Positions 43,909-53,207 are shown, counted from the stretch's first letter. The stretch is DNA of 64,000 nt from Acidobacteriota bacterium (GCA_019639155.1 JAHBSJ010000012.1:43356-107355), one strand, 5' to 3'. Made by a program: numbers and translations. The notes: generated by a model from the letters alone, not told the origin.

Positions 43909-45630
43909 ATGTACGGAAAAACTGTTCTGTCGCTAGTCGTGCTGTTTTCTGTCACGGTCGCCGGTTTTGGCCAGTTGCCTGTCACGGAGACGCCTTCGCG
44001 GCTAAGGCAGGTGATCGAGAATTACGATCAGGATCGCGGGGCGTTCAGTCGTTGGTTCACGGCGGAAACGTCAGCGGCGAGGCGTGAGCGTTTTCGCAAA
44101 CTGTATAGCGACAGGCTCAACGAGCTGCTGCGGATGGACTTCGCACGGCTCGAACACCACGAGCAGGTCGATTACATATTGTTTCAGAATCATCTGCGGC
44201 GTGAGCTGGCGGAGCTTGACCGCAATGCCGAGCAGTTCAACGAGATGATCAGGATCGTGCAGTTCGCACAGGTCATCAGCGACCTCGAGGACCAGCGGCG
44301 GCGGCTGGAGACGATCGACGCGGAGCAGACCGCACAGACGCTGGACGCTCTCGCGGAGAAGATCAAGGACGTTCAGCGTTCGTTTGAGAACGGCACGCTG
44401 GCGAAGCCGAAACAGACGGTCGCGTATCGTGCGGTGCAAACGCTGCAGCGGCTGCGGCAGACGCTTAGGAATTGGTACAACTTTCACAACGGCTACGATC
44501 CGCAGTTCTCGTGGTGGAACAAAAAGCCTTATGAGGCGGCGGATCAGGCGTTGCAGCGTTACACGGATTACGTGTCGAACAAGCTCGTCGGCATCGCGGC
44601 TGATGACAAGACGACGATCATCGGCGACCCTATCGGCAGGGAAGCTCTGATACGCGAGCTTGAATACGAGATGATACCGTACACGCCCGAGGAGCTGGTC
44701 GAGATCGCGAATCGCGAGTTCGATTGGTGCGTGGCGGAATTGAAGAAAGCGTCGCGAGAGATGGGATTTGGCGACGATTATATGAAGGCGATCGAGGCCG
44801 TTAAGAAGAAATACGTCGAGCCCGGCAAGCAGCCCGCAATGATCCGCGATCAGGCGCGAGAGGCGATCGAGTACGTCAAAAAGAACGACCTCGTGACCGT
44901 GCCGCGAGAGATGGAAGAAACGTGGCGGATGGAGATGATGTCGCCCGAACGGCAGCTGATCGCGCCTTTCTTCCTCGGCGGCGAGACGATCCTCGTTGCA
45001 TATCCGACCGACACGATGACGCACGAGCAAAAGATGATGTCGCTCCGCGGCAACAACCCGCATTTCGCACGTGCCGTGACGCATCACGAGCTTATTCCCG
45101 GCCACCACATGCAGCAGTTCATGAACCGCCGCTATCGGACGTACAGAGCGCCGTTTCGCACGCCGTTCTGGGGCGAAGGCTGGGCGTTGTATTGGGAGTT
45201 TTTGCTGTGGGACAAAGGGTTCGTGAAAACGCCTGAGGACAAGATCGGGGCGATGTTCTGGCGTTCGCATCGTGCGGCACGCATCATTTTTTCGCTGAAT
45301 TTTCACCTGGGTAAATGGACGCCGCAGGAGTGCGTCGATCTACTTGTCAACAAGGTCGGCCACGAACGCGAGAACGCCCTAGCTGAGGTTCGGCGGTCGT
45401 TCTCGGGCGATTACGGGCCGCTCTATCAGATGGCGTATATGATGGGCGGGCTGCAATTCTACCAGCTGCACAAAGACCTGGTCGGCACTAAGAAGATGAC
45501 CGACAGGCAGTTTCACGACGCGATACTGAAAGAAGGCTCGATACCGGTCGAGATGGTGCGGGCAATACTGACGAAGCAGCCGCTGAGCAGGGAATTTAAG
45601 ACGAGCTGGCGGTATTACAAGCTGAATTAA
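43909..45630 (+). CDS. DUF885 family (metallopeptidase-like) exported protein
   Basis: A 573-residue protein with a signal peptide (residues 1-20, ending GFGQ). It is helical and carries the DUF885 signature HHELIPGHHMQQF (near residue 391), which resembles an HExxH zinc site with a third ligand expected in GEGWALYWE about 30 residues later. Homologues are zinc-dependent peptidases or esterases acting in the periplasm. Alone on its strand. Long reverse-strand frames over it are shadows. Confidence 0.88.
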   Translation: MYGKTVLSLVVLFSVTVAGFGQLPVTETPSRLRQVIENYDQDRGAFSRWFTAETSAARRERFRKLYSDRLNELLRMDFARLEHHEQVDYILFQNHLRRELAELDRNAEQFNEMIRIVQFAQVISDLEDQRRRLETIDAEQTAQTLDALAEKIKDVQRSFENGTLAKPKQTVAYRAVQTLQRLRQTLRNWYNFHNGYDPQFSWWNKKPYEAADQALQRYTDYVSNKLVGIAADDKTTIIGDPIGREALIRELEYEMIPYTPEELVEIANREFDWCVAELKKASREMGFGDDYMKAIEAVKKKYVEPGKQPAMIRDQAREAIEYVKKNDLVTVPREMEETWRMEMMSPERQLIAPFFLGGETILVAYPTDTMTHEQKMMSLRGNNPHFARAVTHHELIPGHHMQQFMNRRYRTYRAPFRTPFWGEGWALYWEFLLWDKGFVKTPEDKIGAMFWRSHRAARIIFSLNFHLGKWTPQECVDLLVNKVGHERENALAEVRRSFSGDYGPLYQMAYMMGGLQFYQLHKDLVGTKKMTDRQFHDAILKEGSIPVEMVRAILTKQPLSREFKTSWRYYKLN

Positions 45631-45644
45631 GCGGGTAAGTGTTG

Positions 45645-45846
45645 CCGTTGCCTTTAGGCAACGGTTCGATGGGCTTCATTAATCTCGGCTTTAGCCGAAC
45701 AATTTGTTGGGCTAAAGCCCGGGATCGGGTTAGTGACTTAACCGTTGGCTAAAGCCAACGGCAATTCGAAAGACGAAAGCTGTGCACCAGCCAACGGCAA
45801 TTCGAAAGACGAAAGCAGTTCATAAGCCAACGGCAATTCGAAAGCC
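45645..45846. repeat. Palindromes and 36-bp-period direct repeats, non-coding
   Basis: Hairpins: CCGTTGCC/GGCAACGG (45645-45664), TCGGC/GCCGA (45685-45698), GGGC-TAAA-GCCC (45709-45720) and CCGTTGGC-TAAA-GCCAACGG (45742-45761). Then a 27-base unit starting GCCAACGGCAATTCG recurs at 45754, 45790 and 45826, an exact 36-bp period with 9-base spacers. The TTTA or TAAA loops match those of the cluster at 42.3-42.8 kb, so both belong to one repeat family. Confidence 0.85.
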
Positions 45847-45900
45847 GGCGGCTATTCAAAAGCCCCAGGCGAAGGAACGACGGAAACACAAAAGCCGGCG

Positions 45901-46305
45901 CTATCTGGCCAGCCTGTGCCCCAATAGAGCCAGAGGGAAAAAGCACAGCAGCGACGCGATGACGAACCACATCGCCCGGCCCGGCATCATGACGAAGAAA
46001 TTCAGTATGGCACCGAGTTCCAGCAGGGCCGCCACTACGATGGATTCGACAAATCCGCCGCCGACATTCCGCGCCATTTTCGTGGCGATGAAGCCGCCCG
46101 CGAATGACGCCACAACGTAGCCGATCAGCACCATCGTATAGGCCGAGTTCGGCATCGCTGCGATGTATTCACGCATGCGGTCGGGATTTGCCATTACGTC
46201 CGCTGCGGGCGGCATGATCAATGCCGCGTTCAACATTTGCGAGATCATTATGATCGCCCACGCCACGATCATAGCTACTATGACCGCCAGAACCTTACGT
46301 CCCAT
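45901..46305 (-). CDS. Four-helix integral membrane protein of unknown function
   Basis: A 134-residue protein with four hydrophobic segments (about residues 5-30, 58-77, 86-106 and 110-128). TAGGAGG precedes the ATG at ideal spacing, which supports the call. A loop with PPAADVMANPDRMREYIAAMP lies between helices 1 and 2. No family recognised. It is divergent from the kinase gene. Confidence 0.7.
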   Translation of the reverse strand: MGRKVLAVIVAMIVAWAIIMISQMLNAALIMPPAADVMANPDRMREYIAAMPNSAYTMVLIGYVVASFAGGFIATKMARNVGGGFVESIVVAALLELGAILNFFVMMPGRAMWFVIASLLCFFPLALLGHRLAR

Positions 46306-46402
46306 ATCGTCTGCCTCCTAAAAAGAAAGTCCCGCCTGAAAAAGAGAATGTCCCCGTTTTATTACCATTTTGGCTCTCTGTCAAGGTGCATCCGAATTTA
46401 TC

Positions 46403-46430
46403 TTGGATTTAACGGGGCGAACAATATAGA
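46403..46430 (+). promoter_or_regulatory. Probable promoter of the kinase gene
   Basis: TTGGAT (46403-46408), a 16-base spacer and TATAGA (46425-46430), about 38 bases before the start codon. Confidence 0.45.
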
Positions 46431-46468
46431 ATTGCACGACGTAACATTGATTTTGCCGTAGGCGACAT

Positions 46469-49400
46469 ATGGACCCGGAACTTTGGCAGCAGATCGAAGC
46501 TATCTTCCTTGAGGCTTCCGAACTCGAGGGCGACGCCCGCAGCGGTTATCTCGATCGGGCCTGCCCGGACGACGGCGTGCGTGCCGAAGTTGAAAAGCTG
46601 CTTCGTCAATATGAAGATTCCGATAGCTTCATTTCACAGCCGCTCGCCGGGAGCACGCGCGGCAGCGTGCTTGCGTCGCTGATGGACGACAGCGACGAAG
46701 ACCCGCTCACCGGCAAGGTCGTCGGGCGCTATCGAATTGAACGCGAAGTAGGCCGCGGGGGCATGGGAGCCGTATATGAGGCCTCGCGTGCAGACGGCGA
46801 ATATCGTCAGCGCGTCGCCGTGAAGGTCGTCAAACGCGGCATTGACACCGATTTTGTCCTGCGGCGGTTCCGCAACGAGCGCCAGATACTTGCGGCGCTC
46901 GACCATCCTTTTATCACACGGCTCATCGATGGCGGTACGACCGACGACGGCCGGCCGTATTTTGTGATGGAATACATCGAGGGCCTGCCGCTGCACGAGT
47001 ATGCAGACAGCGAAAAACTCGCCATCGATGTCCGCCTGCGGCTGTTTGCAAAGGTCTGCGAGACGGTCGAGTACGCCCACAGCAAACTGGTCATCCATCG
47101 CGACCTCAAACCGTCGAACATTTTCATCGCGGGAGACGGAAATCCGCGGCTGCTTGATTTCGGCATCGCAAAACTCCTTGATCCCGAAATGGCATCGGAT
47201 ACTCTGCAGCCGACGGCAACGGCGTTGCGGATGATGACGGTCGATTACGCCAGCCCGGAACAGGTTCGCGGTGACAAAGTGACGTTCGCGACCGACGTTT
47301 ACAGCCTCGGCGTCCTCTTGTTCGAGTTGCTTACCGGCCGACGTCCGTATAGAACGCTAAGCCGGAACCCGCACGACATTGCCAAAGAGATCTGCGACGG
47401 CGAGGTGCCGCTGGCGAGCGAAGCGGTCTCGGCAAATGCGGGCTTTCCGCCTGTGCGGCGGCACAATGGCACGATCTCAAAACCGGCCGACATCGCAGCG
47501 GCACGCCGTGAGACTGAGACGTCGCTTGCGCAAAAGCTCGCGGGCGATCCGGACAACATTATCGCAAAGGCACTCGGAAGGTCGCTGGGTGAACGTTATG
47601 CGTCGGTTGCCGAGTTGCGCGCCGATATTGAAAAGTACCTGAACGGCGAAAAGGTCTCGGCGGCGGCCCCGTCTCCGCGGGCTGCTGCTGTTGCAGACAG
47701 CTCCAAAACGGGCGGCAAGCTGGTCGCCGTGCTCCCGCTCAGTTTTCTCGGTCCGTCGCATCTCAGTTCGACCGATGATGCATATCTGACCATCGGCCTT
47801 GCCGACGCGATCATTACGCGGCTGGCAGGAATGAAACAGCTTACGGTGAGGCCCACAAGCTCAATCACGCGTTATGGCGACGAGCCCGTCAATCCGCTGC
47901 GTGCGGGCGAGGAGCTCGGCGTCGATTTCGTGGTTGACGGCCGCATACGGCATTTTTCGGAACGGCTGCGCGTTTCGCTGCAGCTTCTCGACGTCAAAAC
48001 GCGAACGGCTATTTGGGCAGGCCATTTTGATGAGGAAATGAGTGACGTTCTCGACCTCGAGGATGCGATTTCCGCTCAGGTGGTCGCATCGCTGCTGCCT
48101 CATCTCACCGGGGCCGAAAGAGAGACGTTCTCCAAACGCGGTACCGACGATCCGCGTGCTTTTGAGGCATATCTGAAGGGGCGATTCTATTGGAATCAAT
48201 TCACTGCGCAGTCGTTTGAAAAGGTCATAGAATCTTACAACCGCGCCATCGAGATCGATCCGAATTACGCCCTCGCCCATGTCGGCATCGCAGATTTCTA
48301 CATTTGGGCGGCGATCTACGGCGTTATTCCTTCGGCCGAGGCCGAGGTACTTGCCGAGGCTGCGGCTCGCCGTGCGCTCGAGATCGATCCGGAACTCGGC
48401 GAAGCGTACGCGACGATGGCGTTGCTCGTAAAGAACCGTTTCGAATTCACGGCGTCGGAAAAGCTTTTCAAGCGTTCGCTGGAATTGCGGCCGCATTACG
48501 CGCAAGGTTGGGAATGGTACGGTTCGGTCCTGATCGGCGTCGGCAGAACCCGCGAGGGGATCGAGATGAGCGACCGCGCCGAAGAGCTCGATCCGCTTTC
48601 GCTGCGTGCGAAGACGCTCGGCACGTGGCTGCATTATCAGGCCCATGATTTTCATCGTGCTCTTGAAAAGGCAGAGGAGATAATTCGTATCGACCCGAAT
48701 TATCCGCAGGGCCACATCCAGCGTGCGTTCGTATTGTGCGAATTCGGCCGTGCCGAAGAGGCGATCGCGAACATCGACCGTGCAGGGGAACTGATGCCGG
48801 ATTCTCCGCTCGTCTGGTTCAATCAGGCCGTCGTTTATGCCGAGGCCGGACATCGCAAAGAAGCGAGAGATGTTCTGGACAAAATGCTCGCTGCCGCAGA
48901 GATTGGTCATATAAAGCCCTACTTTCTCGGCATAGCCCACGCAGCATTGGGTGAATACGATGACGCGTTCGCGAATTTCGAGAAAGCGTTCGAGGAGCAC
49001 GATCCGTGGATGATCTGGTGGCAGACGGAGCCGAAGCTGCGACGGTTGGCCGACGATCCGCGATATACGGACCTTCTTAACAGAATGGGCTTGCCGATCG
49101 ACCACTCAATCTCGACAGGCGGTTCGGCGGCGAGAACGTCCGTCCCTTTCGACGCAGCCGAAACGCTGCTGGCCGAAGATCCCGTCACCGGCAACGTTCC
49201 GGTGCCAATTCACCGAAAAAGCTGGTTCAAACGCGGCGTCGCGGCTGCGATGCTGACGGCATTCATCGGAGCGGCGTATTTTAGCGGGATGCTTTCTGTT
49301 TCGTTCTCTGACCGACGCATGGTCTCTGTTGCCGAGCAAAGCGGCAAGATCGCCGTGTTGCCTTTCGCGAACCTCACCGGCGATGCGGCAAATGACGAAG

Positions 49401-49735
49401 TGCTTCAGATCGTTCAGACCGCGGTCGTCGAGCGGTTATCGCACACGGCAAATGGTGTGGTCGTGCCGAATATCGCCCCCGCGGTCATCGACGGCAAAAG
49501 TGTCTCTTTGGTGCAGGAGGGCAAGGACCTCGGCGCGTCGTTCGTCTGCCGCACAACGCTTACCCGCGACGGCAATGAGCTTGTCCTGCGGACAGAGGTG
49601 ACCCGTGTCGCCGACAGAAAGAGCATGGTGAACATGACGTACGCCGATGAGCAGGAACAATTTCGCGGCGACAAAGAAAGGATCATCAACAAGGTCATGG
49701 AAGTGATAGAGCGGGCCGTCGCGATCGAGCGCTAG
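46469..49735 (+). CDS. Membrane Ser/Thr protein kinase with TPR repeats and two FlgO/TolB-N-like domains
   Basis: A 1088-residue protein. An acidobacterial N-terminal segment (WQQIEAIFLEASELEGDARSGYL, in parts) precedes a complete Hanks-type kinase domain (about residues 88-395): GRGGMGAVYEA, VAVKVVKRG with the ATP Lys, HRDLKPSN, DFGIAK and YASPEQ. A FlgO/TolB-N-like domain follows (VAVLPLSFLG..VDFVVDGRI, about 418-550), then five or more TPR units (560-860), a single membrane helix (about 918-938) and a second, periplasmic FlgO-like domain (IAVLPFANLTGDA, 948-1088). The order implies envelope-to-cytosol signalling. Confidence 0.93.
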   Translation: MDPELWQQIEAIFLEASELEGDARSGYLDRACPDDGVRAEVEKLLRQYEDSDSFISQPLAGSTRGSVLASLMDDSDEDPLTGKVVGRYRIEREVGRGGMGAVYEASRADGEYRQRVAVKVVKRGIDTDFVLRRFRNERQILAALDHPFITRLIDGGTTDDGRPYFVMEYIEGLPLHEYADSEKLAIDVRLRLFAKVCETVEYAHSKLVIHRDLKPSNIFIAGDGNPRLLDFGIAKLLDPEMASDTLQPTATALRMMTVDYASPEQVRGDKVTFATDVYSLGVLLFELLTGRRPYRTLSRNPHDIAKEICDGEVPLASEAVSANAGFPPVRRHNGTISKPADIAAARRETETSLAQKLAGDPDNIIAKALGRSLGERYASVAELRADIEKYLNGEKVSAAAPSPRAAAVADSSKTGGKLVAVLPLSFLGPSHLSSTDDAYLTIGLADAIITRLAGMKQLTVRPTSSITRYGDEPVNPLRAGEELGVDFVVDGRIRHFSERLRVSLQLLDVKTRTAIWAGHFDEEMSDVLDLEDAISAQVVASLLPHLTGAERETFSKRGTDDPRAFEAYLKGRFYWNQFTAQSFEKVIESYNRAIEIDPNYALAHVGIADFYIWAAIYGVIPSAEAEVLAEAAARRALEIDPELGEAYATMALLVKNRFEFTASEKLFKRSLELRPHYAQGWEWYGSVLIGVGRTREGIEMSDRAEELDPLSLRAKTLGTWLHYQAHDFHRALEKAEEIIRIDPNYPQGHIQRAFVLCEFGRAEEAIANIDRAGELMPDSPLVWFNQAVVYAEAGHRKEARDVLDKMLAAAEIGHIKPYFLGIAHAALGEYDDAFANFEKAFEEHDPWMIWWQTEPKLRRLADDPRYTDLLNRMGLPIDHSISTGGSAARTSVPFDAAETLLAEDPVTGNVPVPIHRKSWFKRGVAAAMLTAFIGAAYFSGMLSVSFSDRRMVSVAEQSGKIAVLPFANLTGDAANDEVLQIVQTAVVERLSHTANGVVVPNIAPAVIDGKSVSLVQEGKDLGASFVCRTTLTRDGNELVLRTEVTRVADRKSMVNMTYADEQEQFRGDKERIINKVMEVIERAVAIER

Positions 49736-49747
49736 CCCGCTCATGCT

Positions 49748-51139
49748 TTATTTGCTTACGACAGCAAGGATCGCGTTGGCCGCCTGTTCGATCACGGCGG
49801 AGATTATGTCCTGGCCGTCGGAAGAAGCCTTCGCCTTAAATTGCCTCGTCAACGCCGTGCGGCCGTCCGACAGCGTAACGAGCGAAACGTCCATCGCCAG
49901 TTCGTCCTTCGCCTTTAGATTTCCCGACATCGACGCCGCCGAAACGATCGCTGCGGTTGCCATTTGACCGGCGATATTCCCTACGACGGAACCGGTGTGG
50001 CCGATACCTGTTTGACCCACGACCGAGCCGAGCATTTTACCGAAGCCGAAGCCTCCGCCGCCTTTCTTGTGCGATGCGCTTGCCGTCAGAACGAGGTCGC
50101 ACTCTTTCTCGCGAGCTTCGCCCGAAACGGCGGCGGCAAGCTGAGCCTGCAGCGGCACGATCTCGACCTTCGTGCCTGCAAATATGCCCGTGAACGTATG
50201 TTTTACGGCCGCGGCGAGGTCAGCGGAAGTGATGTTCTCGCCGACGGAGCCTGTCTTTACGACAAGTCCGATGCGAACGGTGCCTGGTTTCTTTTCGCCG
50301 ATGGAATTATCAGACGGCGGATCGGAAACGGTCATAGCAGGTGCCGAGGTTTTCGTTTGCTTCGTCAGATCGGCGGACGGCATGCCGGAAATTACGCCGG
50401 CGTATAGCTGCGATGCGTCGTTCACCTCGCGATAGTCCGACGGCACCTCGAAAAGCGACGCGTTCAATGTGCCTTTTGAAAGCTCGACGACCTCGCTGGT
50501 CATCGTATGGCTCGGTTTACCGTCGTCGCCGTAGAATGTCATTTTCTGCAGCAGCGGATATCCTGTCTTGCCGGTGCCGTTATTCTTTTGGACGACCTTA
50601 TCGGTGCAGCCGCCGTTCCGTCCGAGAGCGAAATTGCGATATTGCACGTCCTGAGCACAAGAAATGCCGAATTCTGCGTCGATCACCCACATATCTATTT
50701 CCATCTTGGTTTTCGTCGGGTTGCATGCGTCCGCCGACGATTCCATTTCGATCGTCTGAATGATATGCCGTGCCATATAGCCGAACATCTCCTGCCGCTC
50801 GCCGGTGTCGCGTGTCGTCGTAGTTACGAACATCGTCCCGCCCTTCGTCGCGGGAGCCGCGGTGCCCGAAAAATTTGCCGTCTGCACGCCACTGCTTCCG
50901 TAATGCGAGATCGTGTAGGTCTTTGCCGCCGGATTCATCTGCACGTCGCGGCCCAGGTCGCACATCATCAGCGAAACGATGCCGCCGAACGATTCCGTCC
51001 GCTGGCGTTTGCCTTTGATGTAAACCGTATTTTCCGAAACCTGGCCGCTCATTGTCTGCTTCGTCTTGATCTTGACGTCCGCAAACGCCGAGCCCGCCGC
51101 CGCGGCCATGATCAGCGTAAGAATATAAATGCGTTTCAT
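49748..51139 (-). CDS. Exported protein of unknown function (DUF4412-like N-terminal region)
   Basis: A 463-residue protein with a signal peptide (residues 1-20, ending SAFA). The N-terminal part (KTKQTMSGQVSENTVYIKGKRQRTE, in parts; DVQMNPAAKTYTI) resembles DUF4412-type domains. After a Pro/Ser/Thr linker, the C-terminal half has a FlgO-like beta-alpha pattern (TVRIGLVVKTGSVGE), a glycine-rich loop (GGGGFGFGKMLGSVVG) and a helical end. ATG 51139 follows GGAGAACAAATT. It is convergent with the kinase gene, and both share FlgO-like parts, so a functional link is possible. Confidence 0.65.
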   Translation of the reverse strand: MKRIYILTLIMAAAAGSAFADVKIKTKQTMSGQVSENTVYIKGKRQRTESFGGIVSLMMCDLGRDVQMNPAAKTYTISHYGSSGVQTANFSGTAAPATKGGTMFVTTTTRDTGERQEMFGYMARHIIQTIEMESSADACNPTKTKMEIDMWVIDAEFGISCAQDVQYRNFALGRNGGCTDKVVQKNNGTGKTGYPLLQKMTFYGDDGKPSHTMTSEVVELSKGTLNASLFEVPSDYREVNDASQLYAGVISGMPSADLTKQTKTSAPAMTVSDPPSDNSIGEKKPGTVRIGLVVKTGSVGENITSADLAAAVKHTFTGIFAGTKVEIVPLQAQLAAAVSGEAREKECDLVLTASASHKKGGGGFGFGKMLGSVVGQTGIGHTGSVVGNIAGQMATAAIVSAASMSGNLKAKDELAMDVSLVTLSDGRTALTRQFKAKASSDGQDIISAVIEQAANAILAVVSK

Positions 51140-51252
51140 AATTTGTTCTCCTTTTCGTAAACTCGCGGCCAAATGCCGTCATACGTAAGGCGAAACACAA
51201 CGCAAAGAGGTATCAATGAATTGAAAATGAGGAATGGAGCTGGCGGGTGAGA

Positions 51253-51705
51253 TCAAGTTGGTTTCTCTATTTCCGATGGTGAAATAATTGTGATCTCTAA
51301 CGCGTAACGACGAAAATCGGACACATTGAATGTCAGGATGGTATCGAGGCCATTCGCAAGCATCGCGGCCACGATGCGGGCATCATGAACAGTCTTCCCG
51401 ATCACTTGATGAGCGACGACAAGCTGTTCCCATTTATTAAGTATGGATTCGTTCTCAGTAAGGAGAGAAAAGTGCAGCTTTATCAGGTCAACCTGTGCTT
51501 TTGCAGAATCGGTGTCAAAGCCAAGTCCATTTGCATCGATCGGGCGTGTCGCGATCGCCCAAAATTCCACCAAATTTTGCGGCGCAATATATAAGAACTC
51601 GCCATCTTCGCGAAGCCTGGCCAGCGAATCAACCGCGGTAGTGTGTAGATGACTGGATGGTTCCAGAATGCGGATGAGAACGTTTGTATCAACCAAAATT
51701 CTCAT
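51253..51705 (-). CDS. vapC: PIN-domain toxin, VapC-like
   Basis: A 150-residue PIN-domain ribonuclease. The acidic metal-binding residues are in place: D6 (ILVDTN), E47 (NLVEFW), D108 (TVHDARI) and D130 (TFNVSDF). VapC toxins cut tRNA or rRNA and are held inactive by a partner antitoxin. It starts five bases after the antitoxin stop. Confidence 0.9.
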   Translation of the reverse strand: MRILVDTNVLIRILEPSSHLHTTAVDSLARLREDGEFLYIAPQNLVEFWAIATRPIDANGLGFDTDSAKAQVDLIKLHFSLLTENESILNKWEQLVVAHQVIGKTVHDARIVAAMLANGLDTILTFNVSDFRRYALEITIISPSEIEKPT

Positions 51706-51710
51706 CAGTT

Positions 51711-51956
51711 CTAGTCTTCGTAAATATTCTCTCGGCGGAGCGATTCTTCGGTAACGTTAGTGGAAGCTTTACTCTGTGACGTCCAATTTCTGAAAGATTC
51801 GACCCATGCTTGCGGTGAAAGCTGATCTTGGGTCAGCCTCTCCAAAGCTGTCTCATCAAGAGCTTTTTGGATGACATCATCGACCGAAATGCCTAGTTCT
51901 TTCGCTTTGTTTATAAGTGAAATTGTTCGCGGTTCGACGTCAATCGTAGTCTGCAT
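51711..51956 (-). CDS. Antitoxin of the VapBC-like pair
   Basis: An 81-residue protein with an N-terminal strand-helix-helix pattern (TTIDVEPRTISLINKAKELGISVDDVIQKAL, in parts) suggesting a ribbon-helix-helix DNA-binding fold, and a C-terminal tail (SPQAWVESFRNW..NIYED) suited to bind the toxin. ATG 51956 is preceded by AGGAGAAATTTGCC; an ATG 14 codons earlier has no ribosome site. Antitoxin-first order and the short gap to vapC are typical. Confidence 0.82.
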   Translation of the reverse strand: MQTTIDVEPRTISLINKAKELGISVDDVIQKALDETALERLTQDQLSPQAWVESFRNWTSQSKASTNVTEESLRRENIYED

Positions 51957-52099
51957 GGCAAATTTCTCCTGTATTGATAATAGCATCAAATTCATCATTC
52001 GAGATGCAGAATTTGAGTTCTAGAATCGAAATGCCGGAGCGAGTTCGACTCGGCTCCGGCTGTGTTCGGAAGGCTTTCGGCAGGGATAGTGAAGTGCGA

Positions 52100-52651
52100 T
52101 CAGCCGATCACGCCGGCGTAATTGTCCGCATATTTTGGCGGCAGAGGCATATTCAGGAATTCGGCCCAGTTCTCGGGCGTGACCGTTTCCTGGTAAACCT
52201 TGGTCATTTCGGGCGTGTTGACCTCGACCATGAAGCGGTTCTCGATCCAAAGCTCGATGAGCTGAAACAGCCCGCGGCCGCGGTTCGCCGTGAAACAACG
52301 CCAGCCTTCGCGTTCGGCGATCGCCTTGATCGACGCTTCGTCGAGCGGTGAATTGATGTTCAGGTGAACCGAACCGAAAAGCGTGGCTTCGTCCGTCGGG
52401 ACGAACGTCGCCTCGTGATCGTCAGTGATCGTTTCACGGGTGAACGTTGCCTCGTCGGGCAGCCCTTCGCCCGGCACGAGCTGCGTTCCATTCGGTATAA
52501 CCTCGACCATCGTTCCGCGGCCGTCGTCCGCGAACGCCAGCCATCCGCCGGGGCTCGGCGGAAACGGCAACGCAACGCCGCCCCAAAGTTCTGCCAAAAT
52601 ATTCGCGACCTTTTCAGGTTCGTTAACTCCAATAGAGATGTGATTTATCAT
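52100..52651 (-). CDS. VOC (glyoxalase/extradiol dioxygenase-fold) family protein
   Basis: A 183-residue cytosolic protein. It opens with MINHISIGVNEPEKVANILAEL, a VOC strand with a possible metal His4, then FGSVHLNINSPLDEASIKAIAE with a second His. RFMVEVNTPEM holds a likely acidic ligand. Substrate unknown. AAGGAGAG precedes the ATG. Upstream of it lies the hexamer repeat array that borders the four-helix gene. Confidence 0.78.
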   Translation of the reverse strand: MINHISIGVNEPEKVANILAELWGGVALPFPPSPGGWLAFADDGRGTMVEVIPNGTQLVPGEGLPDEATFTRETITDDHEATFVPTDEATLFGSVHLNINSPLDEASIKAIAEREGWRCFTANRGRGLFQLIELWIENRFMVEVNTPEMTKVYQETVTPENWAEFLNMPLPPKYADNYAGVIG

Positions 52652-52732
52652 TGCGGTCTCTCCTTTTGTATGAATTCAGGCCGCAAAAAGCGTCCTTCAC
52701 CCTTAAAGGCGAAACAACGCAGAAAAAAGTAT

Positions 52733-52769
52733 CAGTGGCAGTGGCAGTTGCAGTTGCAGGGGCAGTTGC
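52733..52769. repeat. GGCAGT-type hexamer array, left flank of the four-helix gene
   Basis: Six or so degenerate copies of GGCAGT (variants TGCAGT, GGCAGG) in tandem. The inverted counterpart lies at 53176-53207 on the other side of the gene. Confidence 0.75.
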
Positions 52770-52786
52770 GGGAGAAGAGGCAGATG

Positions 52787-53164
52787 CTATTTTGGAAGGA
52801 AGCGTTCAGGGTTTGACATCATTCCTCCGAGCATTCGGCCGACCTCTTCGTATCGCTCGATCAATTCGGCACATTTCTCTGTCGAAAGGTACCCGCAATC
52901 TCTTGAGGTTTCGATCCAAACTTGCGTTTCTGATCCCTCACCGTCCGCGTCGCTCAACTTGCTTACAAAATGCTTGGTGTATTGCCGTTTCCTATATGCC
53001 TCGGCAATGTTTGCTGGAACGGACCTCGAAGAACGTCTTATCTGATCGGTCAATGAATAGGTTTCCTCTTTCGGAAACGAACGGGAAATATGAAATATCT
53101 CCATCGCAAGCTGATACGACAATTGATATACCTTCAAACCTCGATGTCCTGCCTGATTCTCCAT
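52787..53164 (-). CDS. Four-helix-bundle protein (TIGR02436/S23-like)
   Basis: A 125-residue protein with the family landmarks LKVYQLSYQLAMEIFHIS, FPKEETYSLTDQIRRSSRSVPANIAEAY and the closing GMMSN. This family includes proteins encoded in 23S rRNA intervening sequences and the Avd accessory protein of diversity-generating retroelements; no reverse transcriptase or template repeat is present here. The role of stand-alone copies is unknown. The gene is framed by inverted hexamer arrays, as if it were a small mobile cassette. Confidence 0.9.
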   Translation of the reverse strand: MENQAGHRGLKVYQLSYQLAMEIFHISRSFPKEETYSLTDQIRRSSRSVPANIAEAYRKRQYTKHFVSKLSDADGEGSETQVWIETSRDCGYLSTEKCAELIERYEEVGRMLGGMMSNPERFLPK

Positions 53165-53175
53165 ATTTCAATTTC

Positions 53176-53207
53176 TGCCACTGCCCCTGCCACTGCTCCT
53201 GCTACTG
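53176..53207. repeat. GGCAGT-type hexamer array, right flank (inverted)
   Basis: Tandem TGCCAC/TGCCCC/TGCTCC/TGCTAC units, the reverse complement of the left array. The stop codon TAG of the ECF sigma gene (53202-53204) lies inside its last unit. Confidence 0.75.

Noticed and set aside
47861..49105. 414-residue reverse frame inside the kinase gene
   Set aside because: Overlaps TPR-coding sequence and shows no recognisable motif; the forward protein is clearly real. The same holds for long reverse frames over the DUF885 gene (44071-45306), the lytic transglycosylase gene (30065-31177) and lon (27747-28709).
52787..53164. Diversity-generating retroelement based on the Avd-like four-helix protein
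   Set aside because: No reverse transcriptase, template repeat or variable repeat is found in the surrounding DNA.
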